In this document: positions 52,820 to 59,977 of the stretch, one piece after another
Numbering within the stretch: the stretch's first letter is position 1
How the letters are laid out: every line of letters begins with the position of its first letter
Assembly (NCBI GenBank): GCA_963799395.1
Contig: CAWCWZ010000056.1
Span: 57,679 to 121,678, forward strand
Direction: 5' to 3'
Origin: Bog-752 sp963799395
GTDB taxonomy: Bacteria; Actinomycetota; Thermoleophilia; UBA2241
DNA: 64,000 nucleotides
Notes under the pieces: generated by a model
Told to the model about the DNA's origin: nothing
Database searches by the model: none
Seen by the model: the letters and a program-made list of their open reading frames with translations, nothing else
Position numbers and translations under genes: made by a program

Positions 52820-53434
52820 ATCTCGACCGACCACAGCTCCGCGAGCCCTCGCGAGCCTCTGGCTGCCTATATCCGCCGCACGACCGCCGTCAACGTGGCG
52901 CGCTGCTACCAGTGCGGCAAGTGCTCGGCCGGCTGCCCTATGGGTGGCGAGATGACCCTGCCGCCGCACGACATCATCCGCATGACGATCGCCGACGACC
53001 GCGAGCGGCTGTTCGCCGACGACTCCCTGTGGCTGTGCCTCACCTGCGAGACCTGCAGCGCCCGCTGCCCCAACGACGTCGACCCGGCGCGCGTGATCGA
53101 CGCGCTGCGCGAGCTCGCCGCCGCCGAGGGCTCGGGTCACGCGCCGCGCAACATCCGTGCCTTCCACGAGGCGTTCCTCGAACAGATCCGCACGACCGGC
53201 CGCCTGTCCGAGGTCGGCCTGATCATGCAGTACAAGCTGCGCAGCGGCGCCCTGCTGCAGGACGTCGCCGTGGCGCCCGCCATGCTGCGTCGCGGCAAGC
53301 TGCCGCTGCGCCCCCAGCGCATCGCCGGCGTCGGCGAGGTCAAGGCGATCATGGCCGCCTGCGAGCGCGAGCGGGCGCACTCTGCCGACTCCGCGCCGAC
53401 CGCCGCCGACACCATTCGCGAGGACGCCCGATGA
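52820..53434 (+). CDS. hdrC: Heterodisulfide reductase subunit HdrC
   Basis: 204 aa counted from an in-frame ATC at 52820, or 179 aa from GTG at 52895. Family-like residues AAYIRRTTAVNVARCYQCGK lie upstream of the GTG, so the longer form is likely; no canonical start codon is present at its beginning, which may be another sequence error. Two 4Fe-4S motifs: CYQCGKCSAGCP and CLTCETCSARCP. HdrC links HdrA to HdrB. The stop overlaps the hdrB start by ATGA. Confidence 0.85.
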   Translation: MSTDHSSASPREPLAAYIRRTTAVNVARCYQCGKCSAGCPMGGEMTLPPHDIIRMTIADDRERLFADDSLWLCLTCETCSARCPNDVDPARVIDALRELAAAEGSGHAPRNIRAFHEAFLEQIRTTGRLSEVGLIMQYKLRSGALLQDVAVAPAMLRRGKLPLRPQRIAGVGEVKAIMAACERERAHSADSAPTAADTIREDAR

Positions 53435-54384
53435 CGCTCGCCTACTACCCGGGCTGTTCCATGCACGGCACCTCGCGCGAGTACGAGGAGAGCCTGCTGG
53501 CCGTTGCCAGAGCGCTCGACGTCGGCCTGGCCGAGATCGACGACTGGAGCTGCTGCGGAGCGAGCTCGGCGCACGTCGCCGACCACCTGCTCGGCGTGGC
53601 CCTGCCGGCCCGCAACCTGGCGCTCGCCGAAGCCCAGGGGGCCGACGAGGTCCTCGCCCCCTGCGCGGCCTGCTACAACCGCCTCTCGGGCGCCGTCCAC
53701 GCGGTCGCCGAGGAGCCCGGCATGGCCGCCAAGGTTCCCGAGGTGCTGGGCCGGCCCTTCGCCAACTCGGTCCGCGTTCTCAGCATCGTCGAGCTCCTCC
53801 AGGGCCTGGCGCCGGTGATCGAAGAACGCGTCGCCGCGCGCCTCGAGCCCAACCCGCTCGAGCACCTGCACATCGCCGCCTACTGGGGCTGCCTGCTGGT
53901 GCGCCCCGCAGCGATCACCGGCTTCGACGACCCCGAGCGGCCGACCGGCATGGACGACGTCATCAGCGCCTGCGCCGCCAACCCCGTGAGCTGGAACATG
54001 GCCGTGGAGTGCTGCGGCGGCGCCTTCTCGGTGTCGCGCACGAGCTCGGTGCTGCGCCTCTCCCGGGCGATCATCGACGACGCCCGCCGCTGCGGCGCCG
54101 ACGCCATCCTCGCCGCCTGCCCGCTGTGCCACGCCAACCTCGACTTTCGCCAGAGCGCCATGAGCCTGCGTGGCGAGCCGCCCATGCCGGTGCTCTACAT
54201 CACCCAGCTCGTCGGCCTCGCCCTGGGCCTGCCCATGGCGGCGCTGGGCTTCGAGCGCCATTTCGTCGACACCCAGCCGCTGTTCGCGCATCTCGCCCGC
54301 GAGGCCGACAAGGCGGCCGCCGCGGCGGCCGAGCGCGAAGCGGCGAAGGCCGCGAAGGCCGCCGCCAAAGCGGGCGCGTCGTGA
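53431..54384 (+). CDS. hdrB: Heterodisulfide reductase subunit HdrB
   Basis: 317-aa protein with two CCG domains: YYPGCSMHG / DDWSCCGASSAH / APCAACYN and AYWGCLLVRP / VECCGGAFSVS / ACPLCHANLD, which ligate the two non-cubane 4Fe-4S clusters that reduce disulfides in methanogen HdrB. The C-terminal ~30 residues are a helical Ala/Lys tail (ADKAAAAAAEREAAKAAKAA) not found in typical HdrB. Overlaps with hdrC (ATGA) and hdrA (GTGA) mean strict coupling. In bacteria the natural disulfide is usually unknown; DsrC has been proposed for related systems in sulfate reducers. Confidence 0.93.
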   Translation: MTLAYYPGCSMHGTSREYEESLLAVARALDVGLAEIDDWSCCGASSAHVADHLLGVALPARNLALAEAQGADEVLAPCAACYNRLSGAVHAVAEEPGMAAKVPEVLGRPFANSVRVLSIVELLQGLAPVIEERVAARLEPNPLEHLHIAAYWGCLLVRPAAITGFDDPERPTGMDDVISACAANPVSWNMAVECCGGAFSVSRTSSVLRLSRAIIDDARRCGADAILAACPLCHANLDFRQSAMSLRGEPPMPVLYITQLVGLALGLPMAALGFERHFVDTQPLFAHLAREADKAAAAAAEREAAKAAKAAAKAGAS

Positions 54385-56405
54385 GCCGTATCGGCGTCTT
54401 CATCTGCCACTGCGGCGAGAACATCGACCGCACCGTCGACTGCGGCGCGGTCGCCGACGCCCTTCGCGAGCACCCCGGCGTGGCCGTCGCCAGCGACTAC
54501 AAGTACATGTGCTCAGACCCCGGTCAGCTGCTCATCAAGAAGGCGATCGAGGACGAGCGCCTCACCGGCGTCGTGGTCTGCGCCTGTTCGCCGCACATGC
54601 ACGAGAAGACCTTCCGCCGGGCGGCCGCGCAGGCCGGCCTCAACCCGTACGTCGTCGAGATGGCCAACATCCGCGAGCACTGCTCCTGGATCCACGACGA
54701 CCGCGAGCAGGCGACCGCCAAGGCGATCGACACCGCCCGCACCATCGTCGAGAAGGTCAAGCACAACAAGCCGCTACAGACGATCCGCATACCGGTGACC
54801 AAGCGCGCCCTCGTGATCGGCGGCGGCATCGCCGGTATCCAGGCGGCGCTCGACATCGCCGACGGCGGCCACGAGGTCGTCCTGGTCGAGAAGGACCCCT
54901 CGATCGGCGGCCACATGAGCCAGCTCTCCGAGACCTTCCCCACGCTCGACTGCTCGCAGTGCATCCTCACGCCGCGCATGGTCGAGGCCTACCAGCACCC
55001 GCGCATCAAGCTCTACACCTGGAGCGAGGTCGAGAAGGTCGACGGCTACATCGGCAACTTCAGCGTGACCATCCGCAAGAAGGCGCGCTCGGTCGACGAG
55101 GACCTCTGCAACGGCTGCGGCGACTGCCAGGCGGCCTGCCCGAGCCGGCGCATCGAGAGCGAGTTCGACGCCGGGCTGAGCCAGCGCACGGCGATCTACA
55201 CGCCCTTCCCCCAGGCCGTGCCCAACATCCCCGTGCTCGACCGCGAGCACTGCACGCTCTTCAAGGGCCGCCGCAAGGGCCTCGCCAAGGACGCCTGCGG
55301 CAAGTGCAAGGAGACCTGCCTGAAGGGCGCCATCGACTACGACGGCGAGGACACCTTCGTCACGGAGGAGGTCGGCGCGATCGTCGTGGCCACCGGCTTT
55401 CAGCTCTACGACATCGGCCGCGACCAGCCCGAGGGCCTCAAGGGCTACGGCGAGTACGGCTACGGCGAGGTGCCCGACGTGATCGACGGACTGCAGTTCG
55501 AGCGTCTGGCGAGCGCCTCGGGGCCCGCCGGCGGCGAGATGCGGCGGCCGTCCGACGGCACCGAGCCCAAGACGGTCGTGTTCGTCAAGTGCGTGGGCTC
55601 GCGCGACCCCGAGAAGGGCATCTCGTACTGCTCCAAGATCTGCTGCATGTACACGGCCAAGCACACGATGCTCTACAAGCACAAGGTGCCCGACGGCCGC
55701 GCCGTGGTCTTCTACATGGACATCCGCGCCGCCGGCAAGGGCTACGACGAGTTCTCGCGACGGGCGATCGAAGAAGACGGCGCCGAGTACATCCGCGGGC
55801 GCGTCAGCCGCATCTTCCGCGACGGCGACAAGGTCAAGGTCTGGGGTTACGACACCCTGAGCAACCGCCAGGTCGTGGTCGACGCCGACATGGTCGTGCT
55901 GGCCACCGCCGTGCGACCCCAGCCGGGCATCAGTGAGCTCGCCCAGAAGCTGTCGGTGAGCTACGACCAGGACGGCTTTCTGAACGAGGCCCATCCCAAG
56001 CTGCGGCCGGTCGAGACCAACACCGCCGGCGTGTACCTCGCCGGCGCCTGCCAGGCGCCGCGCGACATCCCCGAGTCGGTGGCCATGGCCGGCGCCACGG
56101 CCGCCAAGGTGCTCGGCCTGTTCAGCGCCGACGAGCTCGAGCGCGACCCGTCGGTCGCCCTCGTCAACGAGCGCACCTGCATCGGCTGCTTCAACTGCGA
56201 ACGCGTCTGCCCCTACGGCGCGATCGAGCATCGCGACGTCTGCGACATGGAGGGCCACGTCTGCGGCCACGTCGCCTACGTCAACCCCGGCGTCTGTCAG
56301 GGCTGCGGCACCTGCGTGGCGGCCTGTCCCAGCAAGGCCGTCGAGCTGGCCGGCTTCACCGACGACCAGGTGTACGCCGAGATACACGCCCTGGCGGGGT
56401 GGTGA
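54381..56405 (+). CDS. hdrA: Heterodisulfide reductase subunit HdrA, complete type
   Basis: 674-aa flavoprotein with all HdrA parts and no frameshift. N-terminal Fe-S domain (CHCGENIDRTVDC, CSPHMHEKTFR), FAD motif IGGGIAGIQAALDIADGG, LDCSQCILTPRM, inserted ferredoxin (CNGCGDCQAACP, CGKCKETC), SYCSKICCMYTAKH, and the C-terminal ferredoxin (CIGCFNCERVCP, CQGCGTCVAACP). HdrA is the flavin-based electron-bifurcating subunit that splits electron pairs between ferredoxin and HdrBC. GTG at 54381 overlaps the hdrB stop. Comparison with the two reduced HdrA copies of the upstream operon shows what those have lost. Confidence 0.95.
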   Translation: MSRIGVFICHCGENIDRTVDCGAVADALREHPGVAVASDYKYMCSDPGQLLIKKAIEDERLTGVVVCACSPHMHEKTFRRAAAQAGLNPYVVEMANIREHCSWIHDDREQATAKAIDTARTIVEKVKHNKPLQTIRIPVTKRALVIGGGIAGIQAALDIADGGHEVVLVEKDPSIGGHMSQLSETFPTLDCSQCILTPRMVEAYQHPRIKLYTWSEVEKVDGYIGNFSVTIRKKARSVDEDLCNGCGDCQAACPSRRIESEFDAGLSQRTAIYTPFPQAVPNIPVLDREHCTLFKGRRKGLAKDACGKCKETCLKGAIDYDGEDTFVTEEVGAIVVATGFQLYDIGRDQPEGLKGYGEYGYGEVPDVIDGLQFERLASASGPAGGEMRRPSDGTEPKTVVFVKCVGSRDPEKGISYCSKICCMYTAKHTMLYKHKVPDGRAVVFYMDIRAAGKGYDEFSRRAIEEDGAEYIRGRVSRIFRDGDKVKVWGYDTLSNRQVVVDADMVVLATAVRPQPGISELAQKLSVSYDQDGFLNEAHPKLRPVETNTAGVYLAGACQAPRDIPESVAMAGATAAKVLGLFSADELERDPSVALVNERTCIGCFNCERVCPYGAIEHRDVCDMEGHVCGHVAYVNPGVCQGCGTCVAACPSKAVELAGFTDDQVYAEIHALAGW

Positions 56406-56962
56406 GCGCCGTGAGCGATCTCGATCGCGCAATGGCGCCGGGGCCCGACGTCTTCGAGCCGCGCATCACCGCCTTCGTCTGCAACTGGTGCACGTACACC
56501 GGCGCCGACCTCGCCGGTACGAGCCGCCTGCACATGGCGAGCAACGTGCGCATCATCCGTCTGCCCTGCACCGGCCGTATCGACCACGTGTTCATCGTCA
56601 AAGCCTTCGAGCGCGGCGCCGACGGCGTGATCGTCAGCGGCTGCCACCCGGCCGACTGTCACTACACCGCCGGTAACTACCACGCCCGGCGGCGCTTCGG
56701 CGTGTTCCGCGAGCTGCTCTCGTTCCTGGGCGTCGAACCCGAGCGCCTCACGTTCTCGTGGGTGTCGGCCTCCGAGGGCGGCAAGTGGGCCGACGTCGTG
56801 AACGAGACGGTCGAGCGCGTGCGCGCTCTGGGCCCGTTCGACGCCTACCACGGCCTCGCCGGGGCGGCGACGCCGGCCGACGATCCGTTCGCGAGCTACG
56901 AGATACCCGCCGCCGAGAGCGACGAGTCACCGACGAAGTCGCCGGTCGGAGGCGCGTCGTGA
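56402..56962 (+). CDS. flxD: FlxD (MvhD-type 2Fe-2S adapter)
   Basis: 186-aa protein with the MvhD core: FVCNWCTYTGADLAGTSR, LPCTGRIDHVFIVKAFERGA, SGCHPADCHYTAGNYHARR, SWVSASEGGKWADVVNE. In FlxABCD it connects the NAD(P)H-oxidising part to HdrA. GTG at 56402 overlaps the hdrA stop; a second GTG at 56411 is also possible. About 17 N-terminal and 35 C-terminal residues extend beyond the core and are Pro/Asp/Ala-rich, unlike the 144-residue MvhD of the hydrogenase operon. Confidence 0.9.
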   Translation: MSAVSDLDRAMAPGPDVFEPRITAFVCNWCTYTGADLAGTSRLHMASNVRIIRLPCTGRIDHVFIVKAFERGADGVIVSGCHPADCHYTAGNYHARRRFGVFRELLSFLGVEPERLTFSWVSASEGGKWADVVNETVERVRALGPFDAYHGLAGAATPADDPFASYEIPAAESDESPTKSPVGGAS

Positions 56963-57837
56963 GCGAGCTGCAGGACGCCGCCCGCCGCCTGCTCGAGGAG
57001 GGCACGGTGCAGGTCGTGATCGGCTGGGAGGACAGCCGCCGCGGCGCCCGCCCGGCCTTTGTGACGAGCGCCGCCGACTGCGACCGCCTGATCTTCGATA
57101 CGCGTTGCGTGCACAACCTGGCGACCTTCCTCAACCCGCGGCGCTCCCAGGTCACCGGCCTGGGCAAGGCCGCCGTCGTGGTCAAGGGCTGCGACGCCAA
57201 GGCGGTCGCGGGCCTGCTGCGCGAGGCGCAGCTCGAGCGCGACGGCATCGTCCTCATCGGCGTGCGCTGCGGCGGCGTCGTGGGCGAGCCCTCGGCGCCC
57301 GCACCGCCGGCGCTCACCGTCGAGACCGTCTCGTCGCGCTGCTGGGGCTGCGACGTGCGGGAGCCCGCCTCGGTCGACGTGCTGGTCGGCGAGGAACGGC
57401 CCGAACCGCCGGTCACGGCGGCGCTCGACGAGCGCGTGGCGGCGCTCGACGCCCTGAGCCCCGCGGAGCGCCTCGCCTTCTGGACGAAGGAGCTCTCGCG
57501 CTGCACCCAATGCTACGCCTGCCGCCAGGCCTGCCCGCTGTGCTACTGCGAGCGCTGCATCGTCGAGAAGACCGAGCCCCAGTGGATCGAGACCTCGCCC
57601 CACCCGCGCGGCAACTTCGCCTGGAACCTGACGCGCGCTCAGCACCTCGCCGGCCGCTGCGTCGGCTGCGGCGAGTGCGAGCGCGCCTGCCCGGTCGGCA
57701 TTCCCCTGGGTCTGATCAACCGCAAGCTCCAGCAGGTGGTCTACGAGCTCTACGGCTACACGGTCTCCGAGGACCCGACTGTGCCGGCCCCCATCGGCGC
57801 CTACGCCACCGACGACACCCAGGATTTCATCAGATGA
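56959..57837 (+). CDS. flxC: FlxC-like 4Fe-4S protein
   Basis: 292-aa protein. Residues 1-150 form an alpha/beta domain (VVIGWEDSRRGARPAFVTSA, VVVKGCDAKAVAGLLREAQL, LIGVRCGGVVG) related to the N-terminal part of F420-hydrogenase/dehydrogenase beta-type proteins. The C-terminal half has CTQCYACRQACP followed by LCYCERC, and CVGCGECERACP, for two 4Fe-4S clusters. Gene order Hdr-D-C-B-A fits FlxC, which relays electrons between FlxAB and FlxD. GTGA overlap with flxD and ATGA overlap with flxB. Confidence 0.8.
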   Translation: MSELQDAARRLLEEGTVQVVIGWEDSRRGARPAFVTSAADCDRLIFDTRCVHNLATFLNPRRSQVTGLGKAAVVVKGCDAKAVAGLLREAQLERDGIVLIGVRCGGVVGEPSAPAPPALTVETVSSRCWGCDVREPASVDVLVGEERPEPPVTAALDERVAALDALSPAERLAFWTKELSRCTQCYACRQACPLCYCERCIVEKTEPQWIETSPHPRGNFAWNLTRAQHLAGRCVGCGECERACPVGIPLGLINRKLQQVVYELYGYTVSEDPTVPAPIGAYATDDTQDFIR

Positions 57838-58988
57838 GCGACCGTCCACTGCTACTCACCCACGACGCCCTGGCGACGCTCGTCGACGAGCTGGCCGCGG
57901 CCGGCGCGGCGCCGGTGGCGCCGGCGTGGGCCGGCGAAGCCGGCCGCGCCGCCGGCGCCACCGGCGCCGCCCGGGAGACCGAGTACCGTGCGGTGTCGAG
58001 CGCGGCCGAGCTCGCCTTTGGCGAGCGGCTGCCGCGCCTCTCTCTCAAGCAGTTCTTCCTGCCGCCGACCGAGGTGCTCTTCTCGTGGCGGCGCAGCGGC
58101 GGCGGGGTCGAGCTGATCCCGGCGCCGACCGAGCTCCCCGCCCAGGTCGTGCTCGGCGCGCGGCCCTGCGACGTCGCCGCCCTGCCGATCGTCGACAAGG
58201 TCATGAACTGGGACTACGCGGACGAGCTCTGGAACGCCCGGCGCGCGGCGACCACGATCTTCAGCCTGTCCTGCGGGGTCGAAGACGCCTCCTGCTTCTG
58301 CAGCGCCGTGTTCCTCGAGCCGGCCGCCGAACGGGGCTCGGACGGCCGGCTCACGCCGGTCGACGGCGGCTACCTGGTGGAGACCTTCTCCGACAAGGGT
58401 GAGGCCTTCGTGGCCGGGCACGCCGCTTCGTTTACCGAGCTCCCCGCCGGCGCCGACGGCGAGGCGCTCGGCGCCCAGGCCGAGGGCTTTCGCGCCGCGG
58501 CCCGGGAACGCGTCGCGGCCAACCTCCAGGTCGACCACGGCCGCCTGCGCGACTGGCTCGACAACCACTTCGACGACCCCTTCTGGGCCAGCCTCGGTCC
58601 GCGCTGCAACGGCTGCGGCGTCTGTTCGTCGGTCTGCCCGACCTGCCACTGCTTCGACATCGTCGACGAGCCCGAGAGCGTGGGCCGCGGCGTGCGCCGA
58701 CGCAACTGGGACACCTGCCAGGCCTGCGCCTTCACCCTCCACGCGTCGGGCCACAACCCGCGCCAGGACCAGAACGCCCGCTTTCGCCAGCGGGTCGAGC
58801 ACAAGTTCCTCGTGTACCCGCTCAAGTTCGGGGACGTCCTCTGCACCGGTTGCGGCCGCTGTTCGCGCGCCTGTCCCACGGGCCAGGATCTGGCCGAGAT
58901 CCTGGCCGACATCGACGCCAGGGCGGCCGGCGACGCCGGCGCCGGCGACGAGGCTGCGGCGGGCGCCGCCGGCGAGGCCGCCTCATGA
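57834..58988 (+). CDS. flxB: FlxB-like 4Fe-4S protein (HydB/sulfhydrogenase-beta type)
   Basis: 384-aa protein. The N-terminal part (LPRLSLKQFFLPPTEVLFSW, GARPCDVAALPIVDKVMNWD, LSCGVEDASCFC) matches the beta subunit of sulfhydrogenase I and FlxB; the C-terminal ferredoxin has CNGCGVCSSVCPTCHC, NWDTCQACAF and CTGCGRCSRACP. It accepts electrons from FlxA. An Ala/Gly-rich segment (residues 23-45) and tail (residues 362-384) are local embellishments. It overlaps the genes on both sides by ATGA. Confidence 0.87.
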   Translation: MSDRPLLLTHDALATLVDELAAAGAAPVAPAWAGEAGRAAGATGAARETEYRAVSSAAELAFGERLPRLSLKQFFLPPTEVLFSWRRSGGGVELIPAPTELPAQVVLGARPCDVAALPIVDKVMNWDYADELWNARRAATTIFSLSCGVEDASCFCSAVFLEPAAERGSDGRLTPVDGGYLVETFSDKGEAFVAGHAASFTELPAGADGEALGAQAEGFRAAARERVAANLQVDHGRLRDWLDNHFDDPFWASLGPRCNGCGVCSSVCPTCHCFDIVDEPESVGRGVRRRNWDTCQACAFTLHASGHNPRQDQNARFRQRVEHKFLVYPLKFGDVLCTGCGRCSRACPTGQDLAEILADIDARAAGDAGAGDEAAAGAAGEAAS

Positions 58989-59881
58989 CCGGGACGCCGT
59001 CGGCCCAAGCTCGCTCGGCGACGACCGGCGCCCAGTCCGCACCGCGGGCCGCCACCATCTACCAGCCCGACCTCGTGATCGTCGAAGCGATCGTCGACGA
59101 GACGCCCGACACCCGCACCTACCGGCTGCGCTTCACCGACCCGGCGAAGGCCGCCGGCTTCAGCTTTCGCGCCGGACAGTTCGGCGAGTACTCGGTGTTC
59201 GGCGCCGGCGAATCGACCTTCTGCATCGCCAGCCCGCCGACCCGCGCGGGCTACCTCGAATGCACCGTCAAGGCCGCCGGCAAGGTGACCGGCAGCCTGC
59301 GCGAGGTCGACGTCGGCGACGTGCTCGGCTTTCGCGGACCGTACGGCAACGTGTTCCCTGTGGAGGAGTGGGAGGGCCGCAACCTGCTCTTCATCGCCGG
59401 CGGCATCGGCCTCGCGCCGGTGCGCTGCGTCATCTGGAACGTGCTCGACCTGCGCGACCGCTACGGTGAGGTGACGATCGTCTACGGAGCGCGCAGCGTG
59501 GCCGACCTGGTCTACAAGCGGGAGCTCGAGGAGTGGGCGGCGCGTGGTGACGTGCGCCTCGTCGTCACCGTCGACCCGGGCGGCGAGACGCCCGAGTGGA
59601 GCGGCGAGGTCGGCTATGTGACCCCGATCGTCGAGCAGACCGCGCCGAGTCCCGACAACGCCGTGGCGGTGCTCTGCGGACCGCCGATCGTGGTCAAGCT
59701 GACCCTGCCGGTGCTCGCGCGCCTGGGCTACGCCGACGACGCCATCTTCACGACCCTCGAGAACCGCATGAAGTGCGGCCTGGGCAAGTGCGGTCGCTGC
59801 AACATCGGCTCGGTGTACGTGTGCAAGGACGGCCCGGTGTTCACGGCAGCGCAGATCAAGAGCCTGCCGCAGGAGTTCTAG
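58985..59881 (+). CDS. flxA: FlxA-like FAD/NAD(P)-binding oxidoreductase
   Basis: 298-aa ferredoxin-reductase-like subunit. A 28-residue Ala/Ser-rich leader precedes the FAD barrel (TYRLRFTDPAKAAGFSFRAG, QFGEYSVFG), the NAD(P) domain (LLFIAGGIGLAPVRCVIW) and a C-terminal 2Fe-2S site (MKCGLGKCGRCNIGSVYVC), as in PyrK and sulfhydrogenase gamma. It would oxidise NAD(P)H and feed FlxBCD-HdrA. Last gene of the operon: a strong terminator follows 48 bases after its stop. Confidence 0.9.
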   Translation: MTGTPSAQARSATTGAQSAPRAATIYQPDLVIVEAIVDETPDTRTYRLRFTDPAKAAGFSFRAGQFGEYSVFGAGESTFCIASPPTRAGYLECTVKAAGKVTGSLREVDVGDVLGFRGPYGNVFPVEEWEGRNLLFIAGGIGLAPVRCVIWNVLDLRDRYGEVTIVYGARSVADLVYKRELEEWAARGDVRLVVTVDPGGETPEWSGEVGYVTPIVEQTAPSPDNAVAVLCGPPIVVKLTLPVLARLGYADDAIFTTLENRMKCGLGKCGRCNIGSVYVCKDGPVFTAAQIKSLPQEF

Positions 59882-59928
59882 AGAAGTCACTCCGGGCGTG
59901 GCCGACCCCCCCGGCCCCGGACGTGACA

Positions 59929-59964
59929 GGGCGAGGGCGGGGCCTTACGGCCCCGCCCTCGCCC
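59929..59964. terminator. Perfect 16-bp bidirectional terminator hairpin
   Basis: GGGCGAGGGCGGGGCC (59929-59944), TTAC loop, exact complement (59949-59964), between flxA and the stop of the convergent repeat protein. No poly-U on either side, as with the other strong hairpins here. Confidence 0.8.
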
Positions 59965-59977
59965 GTCTGTCGTACCC

